The translations under genes were made by a program, and so were the position numbers. The notes beneath the pieces were generated by a model, which saw nothing but the letters and a program-made list of their open reading frames with translations, did not search any database and was not told where the DNA came from. DNA of 64,000 nucleotides from Alphaproteobacteria bacterium LSUCC0396 (lineage in GTDB: Bacteria; Pseudomonadota; Alphaproteobacteria; Puniceispirillales; Puniceispirillaceae), in assembly GCA_041228345.1 (NCBI GenBank), contig CP166131.1:1-64000 (forward strand), given 5' to 3'. Each line of letters begins with the position of its first letter. Positions within the stretch are counted from its first letter, which is position 1. Positions 45,192 through 53,734 of the stretch are shown here, piece after piece.

Positions 45192-46148
45192 ATGTCGCGG
45201 CGCATTAAACAGGATGATCACGACAAGCCGGATGGTAATGGCACCGGTGGCGGCTTTTTATCTCGTTGGTCGGCGCGGAAAAGCCAGATTGCCAAAGGTG
45301 AGCCTGTGCCCGAAGAAGCGCCGCTTCCGCTTGCAGAAGATGGAACTGCCCTCAAGGTCAATGATGAGGTTGAGGATGATGAAGACGCCGCGCTAACCAA
45401 TGCGGAGCTTCTTGAAAAATATGAATTGCCCGACCCTGAGGATGTAACCGAGGAAACCGGCCTTGATCGCTTCATGAGCGGTGATATGCCTGAACGTCTG
45501 CGGCAGATGGCGTTGCGCCGCCTGTGGCGGTTGAACCCGATGTTTGGCATTGTTGATGACATGGTCGAATATGGCGAGGATTATACCGATGCCGCCGTCG
45601 TTATCGAGGGCATGCAGACTGCATATACCGCTGGTAGAGGCTATGCGAGCAAAGCAGTCGAGCCTGAGGAAATAGCGGAAGCTGAAGATCAGGTTGAAGA
45701 TGGGCCTGGAGATGGGTCTGAAGATGGGTCTGAAGACAGGCAAGACGATCAGGCAGAAGAAGCCAAGCCGGATAACGCGGTGACTGACGCCAGCGATGAC
45801 GCGGGTAAAAGCGCTGAAAACGGTGCAGAAGACGCGCAGAAACAGCCAGACATCGCGGCCGATGGAAACCCCGAAGGTGATGATTCTGTATCGGCCAAAA
45901 TCCCACATGGTTTGCCAGATAATCCAACCGGTGCGCATTTGGTTTTGCCCGACATGGCCGAGATGGCACCGGATCTTGTTGCGGTTATGCCGTCAACGCC
46001 GGTTTCCAACGCATTCGAGCCTGCATCTGAAACCGCCGCGAGTGCAGCGCTCACAGCACCTTATGATCAGACAGAGAAAAGCAATAATACTGAGGAAAAT
46101 CAGGCTCCTGCATGGCGTCCAGCGCGAATGAATTTCCATAAAAAATAG
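45192..46148 (+). CDS. DUF3306 family protein
   Basis: A 318-aa protein. The recognisable DUF3306 part is the first ~140 residues: GFLSRWSARKSQIAKGE, LTNAELLEKYELPDPEDVTEETGLDRFMSGD and LRQMALRRLWRLNPMFGIVDDMVEYGEDYTD. The rest is a long acidic, low-complexity tail with the repeated units GDGSEDGSED near residue 175, probably disordered. Function is unknown. It pairs with DUF3305 in formate dehydrogenase clusters, so a maturation role is plausible. It ends 174 bases before torD. Confidence 0.82.
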   Translation: MSRRIKQDDHDKPDGNGTGGGFLSRWSARKSQIAKGEPVPEEAPLPLAEDGTALKVNDEVEDDEDAALTNAELLEKYELPDPEDVTEETGLDRFMSGDMPERLRQMALRRLWRLNPMFGIVDDMVEYGEDYTDAAVVIEGMQTAYTAGRGYASKAVEPEEIAEAEDQVEDGPGDGSEDGSEDRQDDQAEEAKPDNAVTDASDDAGKSAENGAEDAQKQPDIAADGNPEGDDSVSAKIPHGLPDNPTGAHLVLPDMAEMAPDLVAVMPSTPVSNAFEPASETAASAALTAPYDQTEKSNNTEENQAPAWRPARMNFHKK

Positions 46149-46322
46149 TGTCTTGAGTTCAGCAGTGGCGGCAGTATTCGCGACGGTGGGTAAGACCATC
46201 TCAGTGATTGTTTCTAATGTAGCGAAAAAAACTTTCCAAAATGGCACTAAAATTGGCACTGATGGTTTGCGGATCGTGAAGTGTTATGTTAGCTTTTTGG
46301 TAATATATGAGATTGGGGTGCT

Positions 46323-46937
46323 ATGTCGGGTTCGAATACAGCAGAAGTTGAAATTCCTCAGGAGGATATCCTCCGTGCTGATATGTATGATTTTCTTGCG
46401 TCTTTGCTGCGCAAGGAGCCTAGTGATGCGCTGATTGAAGAGGTTGGGCGCCTGCAGGGCGACAGCTCGCCGATCGGCAGCGCGTGTCTAACCTTGTCTC
46501 ACCTCGCCAAAACCCTCGATAATGGCCTGATTCGGAATGAATATGTGACAATGTTCATTGGTGTTGGCCGCGGTGAAATACTGCCATTTGCATCCTATTA
46601 CCTGACCGGTTTCCTGAACGATAAGCCGCTGGCGAACTTACGCGCCGACATGGACGCGATTGGTATCCGCCGCGCCGAGGGTGTAAAAGAGCCTGAAGAT
46701 CACATTGCGAGCCTGTTTGACATCATGTCAGGATTGATTAGAGGGCGCTTTGGCCGCTGCTATTCAATTGGTGAGCAGGCGACATTCTTTCGTAAACATA
46801 TCGAACCTTGGGCAGACTTGCTGATGCGCGATATTGAGGCGGCAAAAACGGTGGTGTTTTTTGCGCCTGTGGGCAGCATTGGTCGAGCCTTTTTAGAAAT
46901 TGAAAGCGAAGCTTTCAGCATGGATGGAACAGGGTAG
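46323..46937 (+). CDS. TorD/DmsD-family molybdoenzyme chaperone
   Basis: A 204-aa cytoplasmic chaperone. Members bind the Tat signal peptide and help insert the Mo/W cofactor before export. Family features are the helical bundle, YDFLASLLRKEPSD near the N terminus, LIRNEYVTMFIGVGRGEILPFASYY (the conserved EYxxLFxG...P..S region), and EPEDHIASLFDIMSGL. It is followed by the Tat-target peptide gene and fdhA, its probable client. The ATG is preceded by GGGG. The TorD assignment is secure; client specificity is inferred from position. Confidence 0.9.
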   Translation: MSGSNTAEVEIPQEDILRADMYDFLASLLRKEPSDALIEEVGRLQGDSSPIGSACLTLSHLAKTLDNGLIRNEYVTMFIGVGRGEILPFASYYLTGFLNDKPLANLRADMDAIGIRRAEGVKEPEDHIASLFDIMSGLIRGRFGRCYSIGEQATFFRKHIEPWADLLMRDIEAAKTVVFFAPVGSIGRAFLEIESEAFSMDGTG

Positions 46938-46996
46938 CGAGAGGCCCCTGTTTCCTAGCGTCGCATATGGTGTGCGGCACATTTTTGGAGGGAAAA

Positions 46997-47194
46997 ATGG
47001 AAAATAAAAACAGAAAAGATGCGGTGGCGGATCGTCGTGACTTCCTCAAGCGTTCTGCGGTTTCTGTTGCAGCTGCCGGTGTGGTAGCGGTTGCAGGAAA
47101 AACAGCGTCAGCAAGTGAAGTTGAGGCGCCTACGGGCTCTGGCTACCGTGAAACTGAACATGTGAAGGCGTTTTATGCCTCAGCACGGTTTTAA
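46997..47194 (+). CDS. Small twin-arginine signal protein of the formate dehydrogenase operon
   Basis: A 65-aa protein that carries a Tat motif, DRRDFLKRSAVSVAAAGVVAVAGK, and a short tail ending in AFYASARF. It is the 'formate dehydrogenase region TAT target' type. The start at 46997 follows GGAGGG; the longer ORF start is not supported. It is located between torD and fdhA. It may be a tiny accessory subunit or a decoy for Tat chaperones; its function is unknown. Confidence 0.85.
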   Translation: MENKNRKDAVADRRDFLKRSAVSVAAAGVVAVAGKTASASEVEAPTGSGYRETEHVKAFYASARF

Positions 47195-47225
47195 TCAATT
47201 TTCTTGATTCTATTAGGAGGATAAC

Positions 47226-50117
47226 ATGCTTAGAAAGAAGACGTCCGGGGTTGCGAGAGGCCCCCAGTCATCGTCTTTCATTAGTAAAGCAACCGAAACG
47301 GTTGTTGACCGTCGCGCGTTTTTGCGTGGTTCAGGTCTTGCTATTGGAGGTTTGGCTACGGCCGCTGCACTTGTGGGGTCAAATGTGACGCCAGCAAAAG
47401 CTGCATTTTCAGGAGCAGCAGCAGAAATTAAAAAGTCAGTCTGCACCCATTGTTCTGTCGGTTGTACCGTTATTGCAGAAGTGCAAAACGGTGTATGGAC
47501 GGGGCAAGAGCCTGGTTGGGACAGTCCAATCAATCTTGGAGCGCATTGTGCCAAAGGTTCTTCAGTTCGGGAAACTGCAAGCGGTGAACGCCGTTTAAAA
47601 TACCCAATGAAACTAGTTGGTGGAAAATGGGTTCGGATGAGTTGGGATGACGCCATCAATGAAATTGGCGATCAGATGCTCGATATCCGTGAAAAGTCTG
47701 GCCCTGACTCAGTTTATTGGCTTGGTTCGGCTAAGCATAACAACGAGCAGGCATATCTGTTCCGTAAGCTATACGCGTATTGGGGATCCAATAACGGTGA
47801 CCACCAAGCTCGTATTTGTCACTCAACCACAGTGGCCGGTGTTGCGAACACCTGGGGCTATGGTGCGATGACAAACTCCTATAATGATATGCACAATTCA
47901 AAAGCAATTTTCATTATTGGCGGTAACCCTGCTGAAGCTCACCCCGTTTCATTGATGCATGTTCTTAAAGCAAAAGAGCAAAACAATGCACCAGTGATTG
48001 TTTGTGACCCACGTTTCACCCGTACAGCAGCTCATGCAGATGAGTATGTTCGCTTCCGTCCGGGATCAGACGTTGCCCTTATCTGGGGTATTATGTGGCA
48101 CATTTTTGAAAACAAGTGGGAGGATAAAGAATTTATCCGCCAGCGTGTTTACGGCATGGAAGATGTCCTTGCTGAAGTCAAAAAATGGAACCCGGCTGAA
48201 ACCGAGCGTGTAACTGGTGTTCCAGGATCGCAGCTCAAGCGTGTTGCCCAGATTATGGCAAACAATCGTCCAGGCACCTTTGTATGGTGTATGGGAGGCA
48301 CACAGCATACAAACGGCAACAACAATACCCGGGCTTATTGTGCGTTCCAGCTTGCACTTGGAAATATGGGTACTGCCGGCGGTGGTGCAAACATTTTCCG
48401 GGGCCATGATAATGTTCAGGGTGCCACAGATATGTGCGTTCTTTCTCATTCACTGCCTGGCTATTATGGGCTTGCAGCTGGATCATGGAAGCATTGGGCA
48501 CGTGTTTGGGGCGAGGACTATGAATGGCTAAAAGGGCGGTTTGCATCAATCAAAGGCAAAGACGGCAAGTCCAAGAGCCTAATGAATTCAAGTGGTATTC
48601 CCGTATCACGTTGGATTGATGGTGTTCTTGAAAACAAAGAGAACATGGACCAGCCAGATAATCTTCGTGCGATGGTTTTCTGGGGCCATGCTCCAAACTC
48701 GCAGACCCGTATGAAGGAAATGAAGACGGCGATGGAAAAGCTCGACTTGATGGTCGTGATTGATCCTTACCCTACTGTCTCTGCTGTGCTTTCTGATCGT
48801 ACAGACGGTGTTTATTTGCTTCCGGCGACTACGCAGTTTGAGACCTATGGCTCCGTTACAGCTTCAAACCGGTCAATCCAATGGCGTGAAAAGGTTATCG
48901 AGCCTTCATTTGACTCGCTCCCTGATCATACAATCATTTATAAGTTTGCCAAAAAACTTGGCTTCGCTGATCGTATGTTCCGCAAAATAAAAGTCACCAA
49001 TGATGAGCCACTAATCGAAGATGTCACCCGTGAGTTTAACAGTGGCATGTGGACCATCGGATACACTGGCCAGTCGCCAGAACGTCTGAAAGCTCACATG
49101 GCTAATCAGCACGTGTTCGATAGAACATCATTGCAGGCTGTTGGTGGTGAGCTTGATGGTGAATATTATGGCTTGCCTTGGCCTTGTTGGGGTACAGCAG
49201 AGATGGGGCATCCAGGCACACCTCTACTATACGACACTTCAAAACCAGTGGCTGAAGGGGGTCTTTGTTTCCGTGCCCGATTTGGGGTAGAGCATGAGGG
49301 CAACAATCTGTTGGCTGAAGGTTCTTACCCCGTTGGGTCTGAAATCAAGGACGGTTACCCAGAATTTACGATGGGTATGCTGAAGAAGCTTGGCTGGGAT
49401 GGTGACCTGACTGCTGACGAACGTTCGGCAATTGAAAAGGTTGCTGGTGACAAGACCAACTGGAAGGTTGATTTGTCAGGTGGTATCCAAAGGGTTGCGA
49501 TCAAGCATGGTTGTGCACCATTTGGTAACGCGAAGGCACGTGTAAAGGTCTGGACATTCCCAGATCCAATTCCGCTCCATCGTGAGCCATTGTACACATC
49601 GCGTCGTGATCTTGTGGCCGATTATCCAACCTACTCAGACCGTAAGCTCTATCGTCTGCCGACTTTATATAAGTCGATCCAGGATAAGGATTATTCGGTT
49701 GAATATCCGATGATTCTGACCTCAGGTCGTTTGGTCGAATATGAGGGCGGTGGTGATGAAACCCGTTCAAACCCATGGCTTGCTGAATTACAGCAGGACA
49801 TGTTTGTTGAGATGAACCCATTTGATGCCAATGGAAAGAATATCCGTAACGGCGATATGGTTTGGGTGAAGACACCTGAAGGCGCGCAGATCAAGGTCAT
49901 GGCCATGGTCACGGAACGTGTCGCCAAAGGTGTTGCCTTCTTGCCATTCCATTTTGGTGGGCATCTTGAGGGGGTAGACCAACGGTCCAAGTATCCAGAG
50001 GGATCCGATCCTTATGTACTTGGTGAAGCAGCCAACACGGCCATGACTTATGGCTATGACTCAGTGACATTGATGCAGGAGACGAAATGTTCGCTCTGCA
50101 CAATTGAACGCGTATAA
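47226..50117 (+). CDS. fdhA: Periplasmic formate dehydrogenase, catalytic subunit
   Basis: A 963-aa Mo/W-bisMGD formate dehydrogenase. The Tat signal VDRRAFLRGSGLAIGGL shows export to the periplasm as a folded protein. A [4Fe-4S] cluster is bound by CTHCSVGC (73-80) and a later cysteine. The metal ligand is Cys198, followed by His199 in QARICHSTTVAG, so it is the cysteine form. Further standard blocks are GGNPAEAHPVSLMHVL, GGTQHTNGNNNTRAYC and GGGANIFRGHDNVQGATDMC. AGGAGG precedes the ATG. It forms FdhAB(C) with the next genes and sends electrons to the quinone pool. Both upstream neighbours (TorD, Tat peptide) and the accessory genes fit. Confidence 0.95.
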   Translation: MLRKKTSGVARGPQSSSFISKATETVVDRRAFLRGSGLAIGGLATAAALVGSNVTPAKAAFSGAAAEIKKSVCTHCSVGCTVIAEVQNGVWTGQEPGWDSPINLGAHCAKGSSVRETASGERRLKYPMKLVGGKWVRMSWDDAINEIGDQMLDIREKSGPDSVYWLGSAKHNNEQAYLFRKLYAYWGSNNGDHQARICHSTTVAGVANTWGYGAMTNSYNDMHNSKAIFIIGGNPAEAHPVSLMHVLKAKEQNNAPVIVCDPRFTRTAAHADEYVRFRPGSDVALIWGIMWHIFENKWEDKEFIRQRVYGMEDVLAEVKKWNPAETERVTGVPGSQLKRVAQIMANNRPGTFVWCMGGTQHTNGNNNTRAYCAFQLALGNMGTAGGGANIFRGHDNVQGATDMCVLSHSLPGYYGLAAGSWKHWARVWGEDYEWLKGRFASIKGKDGKSKSLMNSSGIPVSRWIDGVLENKENMDQPDNLRAMVFWGHAPNSQTRMKEMKTAMEKLDLMVVIDPYPTVSAVLSDRTDGVYLLPATTQFETYGSVTASNRSIQWREKVIEPSFDSLPDHTIIYKFAKKLGFADRMFRKIKVTNDEPLIEDVTREFNSGMWTIGYTGQSPERLKAHMANQHVFDRTSLQAVGGELDGEYYGLPWPCWGTAEMGHPGTPLLYDTSKPVAEGGLCFRARFGVEHEGNNLLAEGSYPVGSEIKDGYPEFTMGMLKKLGWDGDLTADERSAIEKVAGDKTNWKVDLSGGIQRVAIKHGCAPFGNAKARVKVWTFPDPIPLHREPLYTSRRDLVADYPTYSDRKLYRLPTLYKSIQDKDYSVEYPMILTSGRLVEYEGGGDETRSNPWLAELQQDMFVEMNPFDANGKNIRNGDMVWVKTPEGAQIKVMAMVTERVAKGVAFLPFHFGGHLEGVDQRSKYPEGSDPYVLGEAANTAMTYGYDSVTLMQETKCSLCTIERV

Positions 50118-50128
50118 GGGAGGTACAC

Positions 50129-50719
50129 ATGGCAAGAATGAAATTTCTTTGTGATGCAGAACGCTGTATCGAATGTAACGCCTGTGTTACTGCATGTAAG
50201 AACGAGCATGAGGTTCCGTGGGGTGTGAACCGTCGTCGGGTGGTTACCATCCAAGACGGCAAGCCCGGCGAACGCTCAATCTCAGTTGCATGTATGCATT
50301 GTTCAGACGCGCCTTGTATGGCTGTCTGTCCTGTGGATTGCTTCTACCAGACCGAACAGGGTGTGGTATTGCATTCAAAGGACCTCTGCATTGGCTGTGG
50401 TTATTGCTTCTATGCTTGCCCATTTGGAGCACCGCAATATCCGCAGGCTGGTAACTATGGTTCACGTGGCAAAATGGACAAATGTACATTCTGCGCAGGT
50501 GGCCCAGAGGACGACATGAGCAGCCTCGAATTCCAGAAATACGGTCGTAACCGTCTGGCTGAAGGCAAACTGCCAATTTGTGCAGAAATGTGTTCAACTA
50601 AAGCGTTGCTGGCAGGGGATGGAGACCAAGTCTCTAACATCTTCCGTGAGCGGATCGTTGCCCGTGGATTTGGGTCAGGCGCTTGGGGATGGGGCACTGC
50701 ATATTCCATCAAGGGCTAA
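50129..50719 (+). CDS. fdhB: Formate dehydrogenase, iron-sulfur beta subunit
   Basis: A 196-aa four-cluster ferredoxin-type subunit: cysteine sets CIECNACVTAC, CMHCSDAPCMAVCP, CIGCGYCFYACP and CTFC...MC account for four [4Fe-4S] clusters. It has no transmembrane C-terminal helix, unlike E. coli FdnH (~290 aa). It is therefore soluble and docks to FdhA and FdhC. It lies 11 bases after fdhA. A terminator-like hairpin follows its stop. Confidence 0.93.
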   Translation: MARMKFLCDAERCIECNACVTACKNEHEVPWGVNRRRVVTIQDGKPGERSISVACMHCSDAPCMAVCPVDCFYQTEQGVVLHSKDLCIGCGYCFYACPFGAPQYPQAGNYGSRGKMDKCTFCAGGPEDDMSSLEFQKYGRNRLAEGKLPICAEMCSTKALLAGDGDQVSNIFRERIVARGFGSGAWGWGTAYSIKG

Positions 50720-50736
50720 TCTGCCAAACTGAAATC

Positions 50737-50775
50737 GGTGGGCTCCTCCTGTTGCGAGGGGCCCACCCCTTTTAT
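50737..50775 (+). terminator. Rho-independent terminator-like hairpin after fdhB
   Basis: GGTGGGCTCCTC pairs with GAGGGGCCCACC (one G-T pair) and is followed by CCTTTTATT. It may lower expression of the lipoprotein and gamma-subunit genes relative to fdhAB. Confidence 0.75.
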
Positions 50776-50839
50776 TGTAATTTCTACCCAAGATGCGCAG
50801 GTTACCATGTAAACCGCGTCTGGGGTTTGTGAGGGGCAA

Positions 50840-51040
50840 ATGATTGCAATCACACGTAAATTTTTTATTCTCTTTGCTTTGACAGCGGTCGCGACCGGGT
50901 TGTCAGCTTGTGCAGAGGAAGAGCAAAACCGGGTTCTCAGTTATAAAAAGGGAACCTATCTCGGCAAAGCGGATCAGCAGTTGACCGAAGATCAGTTACG
51001 CACATTGATCTATCGATCAAACGCTCAGCGCTCCGACTAA
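50840..51040 (+). CDS. Small lipoprotein between fdhB and fdhC
   Basis: A 66-aa protein with a lipoprotein signal: hydrophobic core then TGLSAC, where the cysteine (residue 24) would be lipidated. The mature ~43 residues (EEEQNRVLSYKKGTYLGKADQQL..) are polar and have no motif. It should sit in the inner or outer membrane facing the periplasm. Its place between FdhB and FdhC suggests a structural or assembly role, unproven. Confidence 0.75.
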   Translation: MIAITRKFFILFALTAVATGLSACAEEEQNRVLSYKKGTYLGKADQQLTEDQLRTLIYRSNAQRSD

Positions 51041-51072
51041 GGCGCGATTTAAGGATAGGGAGACCGGGGACT

Positions 51073-52128
51073 ATGTTTAAAAGATATTTAGGTATTTTAG
51101 CGGTTATGTTGACGATGTTTATCGGCACTGCCGCATCTGTTACACCTGCCGTTGCGCAAGTAAATGGTGAGGTACCGGGTACTGCGCTTGGCATCAAATC
51201 AGACACAGATTTATGGCGGTTTGTGCGCACAGGTAATGCTGGATCGACGCAGATGAAGGATGAATTGTCGGCTGTGATGATTCAATCTGAAGGCGACAAT
51301 TGGCGCGCGTTTCGCAATGGCCCGTTGTCAATTTATGGCGCGTATGGACTTGCCGGCATCATTGGCCTGTTAGTGGTGTTTTATATGGTTCGTGGTCGCA
51401 TCCGTATCGATGCAGGCCCGTCTGAAGATAAAATTCTGCGCTTTGGCACGATTGACCGCTTTGCGCATTGGTTGATGGCCGGTTCATTTGTCGTGCTAGG
51501 TATCACTGGCCTTAATATGCTTTACGGCCGTTATGTGCTGTTGCCAGTTTTGGGAAAGGACACTTTTGCGACCATCACTGCATTTGGCAAATATGCGCAT
51601 AATTATCTGGCTTTTGCCTTTATGGTTGGCTTGGCGCTGTCGTTCGTTCTTTGGGTGCGTCACAATATTCCAAACAAGCTTGACCTTAAATGGCTGGCGA
51701 TGGGTGGCGGTATTTTTGCCAAGGGTGTTCATCCACCAGCGCGGAAATTCAACGCAGGTCAGAAGATCATTTTCTGGGCGGTGATGATCGGTGGCTTGTC
51801 GGTCAGCATGTCAGGCATCGCTTTGATGTTCCCGTTCCAGACACATATGTTCGCTGAAACATTCGCGATGTTGAACGGTCTTGGCTTTAGTCTGCCAACC
51901 GACTTTACACCATTGCAGGAACAGCAGATGAACCAGCTGTGGCACGGTGTTGTGTCACTTGCGCTTGTGACCATGATCATTGCGCATATCTATATTGGTT
52001 CGGTTGGCATGGAAGGCGCTCTTGACGCGATGAATTCAGGTATGGTTGACCGTAACTGGGCGAAAGAGCACCATAATCTTTGGGTTGAAGAAGAAGATCA
52101 AAAGGCCAACCCAAAGCCGGCTGAATAA
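51073..52128 (+). CDS. fdhC: Formate dehydrogenase, cytochrome b gamma subunit
   Basis: A 351-aa membrane protein. It begins with a signal-like helix (about 1-30), a periplasmic stretch and then about five transmembrane helices (near 95-115, 135-160, 178-200, 238-258 and 290-312). Heme b ligands are likely the histidines in RFAHWLMAGSF, KYAHNYLAFAF and LWHGVVSLALVTMIIAHIYIGS. The end AKEHHNLW is typical of this type. It passes electrons from FdhB to ubiquinone. It lies 32 bases after the lipoprotein gene. The extra N-terminal periplasmic domain is longer than in E. coli FdnI (~217 aa). Confidence 0.93.
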   Translation: MFKRYLGILAVMLTMFIGTAASVTPAVAQVNGEVPGTALGIKSDTDLWRFVRTGNAGSTQMKDELSAVMIQSEGDNWRAFRNGPLSIYGAYGLAGIIGLLVVFYMVRGRIRIDAGPSEDKILRFGTIDRFAHWLMAGSFVVLGITGLNMLYGRYVLLPVLGKDTFATITAFGKYAHNYLAFAFMVGLALSFVLWVRHNIPNKLDLKWLAMGGGIFAKGVHPPARKFNAGQKIIFWAVMIGGLSVSMSGIALMFPFQTHMFAETFAMLNGLGFSLPTDFTPLQEQQMNQLWHGVVSLALVTMIIAHIYIGSVGMEGALDAMNSGMVDRNWAKEHHNLWVEEEDQKANPKPAE

Positions 52129-52156
52129 CAGTTTGTCACTCATGCTTGGTTGATCA

Positions 52157-53530
52157 ATGTCATCTTGCAATACCACGTCTCAAACAGCCGGCCCCTTTGT
52201 GAGCCGGCTGTTTCTATGTCTATTCCTTGCTATCCTGATGCCACTATCAGCGTCGGCCTTTGACCGGTTTACCGCGCATGGTGGGCCGGTTCGTGATCTG
52301 GCGCTATCACCCGATGGAAACTACCTCGTTACTGCCAGTTTTGATTATTCGGCAGTTTTGTGGTCGGCCGGTGATATTGCTGAAAAAACCACTCTTATAG
52401 GGCATGAAGCGGCGCTGAATACGGCGCAATTCTCGCCTGATGGTCGGCTGCTTGCGACCGCCGGTGATGATGGGTTGGTGCTGGTCTGGCCGGCTGACAA
52501 GTTTGAGAATCCGGCGATAGAGCCGATCATTCTGCGTGGCCATAAGGGTAAGATTGTTGATCTAGCTTTTTCCGACGATAATTCCATGCTGGCATCGGCC
52601 AGTTGGGACGGATCCATTGGCATTTGGCCGCTAGATGCTGGTCTTGATAATGCTGAGGGTAATGTCAGGTTTATTACCGGCCATGAGGGTCCGGTTAATG
52701 CGGTGCAGTTTTCCGATGATAGCGCCTTTCTCTATAGCGCAGGCTATGACGGACAAATCCGCTATTGGCGGCTGGAAAATGACGAATATCTGCGCAGCAT
52801 TGTTCGCAATGGCTGGAGTGTCTCGGTTTTTGCCGTTGATGAGAAGCGCGATATTGTTGCGTTTGGGTCGTCTGACGGGGTGATGAGTGTGACGCGCATA
52901 TCTGACCAGAGCGAGCTTTTGCGGGTTGGTGATGAGCGTGTGCCCGTGCTCTCGCTGTTCTATCGGGCGGGATCTGGCTTCATTGGCTTTGGTAATGCCA
53001 AGGGGCGGGTTTTTCTTGCCGACACAAAAGACTGGTCGGTTGTGCGTGATTTCAACGCGGCAAACGGCCCGATCTGGAGCTTGCTAGTCTTGCCTGATCA
53101 GCAATCTTTAATGGTGGCGGGGCTTGATGATTTCATTACACGCTGGCCGATTTTTGAATTTCCACCTGAATTTCTTGACAGACCGGGCCCAGCGCGCCGG
53201 TTTCATCCAAAGCAAGCCGTCAGCAATGGCGAATTGCAGTTCGCCCGTAAATGCAGTGTTTGTCATACGTTGACAGCAGATGGCCGGCGGCGTGCCGGAC
53301 CAACATTATTTGGTGTTTTTGGTCGGCGTGCAGGGGGGCTTGAGGGATATCCATATTCACCGGCATTGCAGAACTCTGACATTATCTGGAGTGCCGCGAC
53401 GATTAACCGTCTATTCGAAGAGGGGCCGGACAAGGTTACGCCCGGGACCAAAATGCCAATCCAGCGGATGAAAAATGCGCAAGATCGAGAGGATCTTGTG
53501 TCGTTCTTGCAATCTGCGACACAAAATTAG
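52157..53530 (+). CDS. Exported WD40-repeat protein fused to a C-terminal cytochrome c domain
   Basis: A 457-aa protein. A signal peptide (about 1-34, LMPLSASAF) precedes six or seven WD40-type repeats (GGPVRDLALSPDG, GHEAALNTAQFSPDG, GHKGKIVDLAFSDD, GHEGPVNAVQFSDD). The last ~90 residues are a class I cytochrome c: CSVCH at 366-370, GPTLFGVFGR, YSPAL and PGTKMPIQRM with the axial methionine. The propeller probably docks a partner while the heme moves electrons. It is 28 bases after fdhC on the same strand, so it is likely co-transcribed and may take electrons from formate oxidation in the periplasm. Confidence 0.85.
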   Translation: MSSCNTTSQTAGPFVSRLFLCLFLAILMPLSASAFDRFTAHGGPVRDLALSPDGNYLVTASFDYSAVLWSAGDIAEKTTLIGHEAALNTAQFSPDGRLLATAGDDGLVLVWPADKFENPAIEPIILRGHKGKIVDLAFSDDNSMLASASWDGSIGIWPLDAGLDNAEGNVRFITGHEGPVNAVQFSDDSAFLYSAGYDGQIRYWRLENDEYLRSIVRNGWSVSVFAVDEKRDIVAFGSSDGVMSVTRISDQSELLRVGDERVPVLSLFYRAGSGFIGFGNAKGRVFLADTKDWSVVRDFNAANGPIWSLLVLPDQQSLMVAGLDDFITRWPIFEFPPEFLDRPGPARRFHPKQAVSNGELQFARKCSVCHTLTADGRRRAGPTLFGVFGRRAGGLEGYPYSPALQNSDIIWSAATINRLFEEGPDKVTPGTKMPIQRMKNAQDREDLVSFLQSATQN

Positions 53531-53586
53531 ATAATCAGTTTGGCAGGGTGTCTCAGTGACAATTGCCATGAAATGGAGAAGTTAAC

Positions 53587-53724
53587 ATGAAAATGCTTAT
53601 GATCAGCAGCGCTGCTGCAATCGTCATCGCTGTTGTCGCCTATTACGTTCTTACCAGCACAGGTATGGATACAGCATCTGTCTATTCAAGCGACGCTGTC
53701 CGCTTGACAGGTGGCCGCTACTAA
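53587..53724 (+). CDS. Small (45-aa) single-helix membrane protein after the WD40-cytochrome
   Basis: A 45-aa reading frame whose residues ~5-25 form a transmembrane helix (AAAIVIAVVAYYVLTST), followed by a short periplasmic or cytoplasmic tail, SVYSSDAVRLTGGRY. GGAG lies eight bases before the ATG, which supports translation. It is 56 bases after the WD40-cytochrome gene. Short proteins at this place are part of the FDH neighbourhood as I remember it, but function is unknown. It is too short for standard ORF cut-offs. Confidence 0.7.
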   Translation: MKMLMISSAAAIVIAVVAYYVLTSTGMDTASVYSSDAVRLTGGRY

Positions 53725-53734
53725 TTGCCGTTTG

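Noticed and set aside
46149-46322. Sigma-54-like promoter (TGGCACT repeats, TTTGC) before torD
   Set aside because: The spacing between GG and GC is 12, not the 10 bases of the -24/-12 element, so I do not call it.
46320-46345. GGGTTCGAATAC, resembling a tRNA T-loop
   Set aside because: It is inside the start of the TorD gene, and no acceptor stem or other arms surround it.
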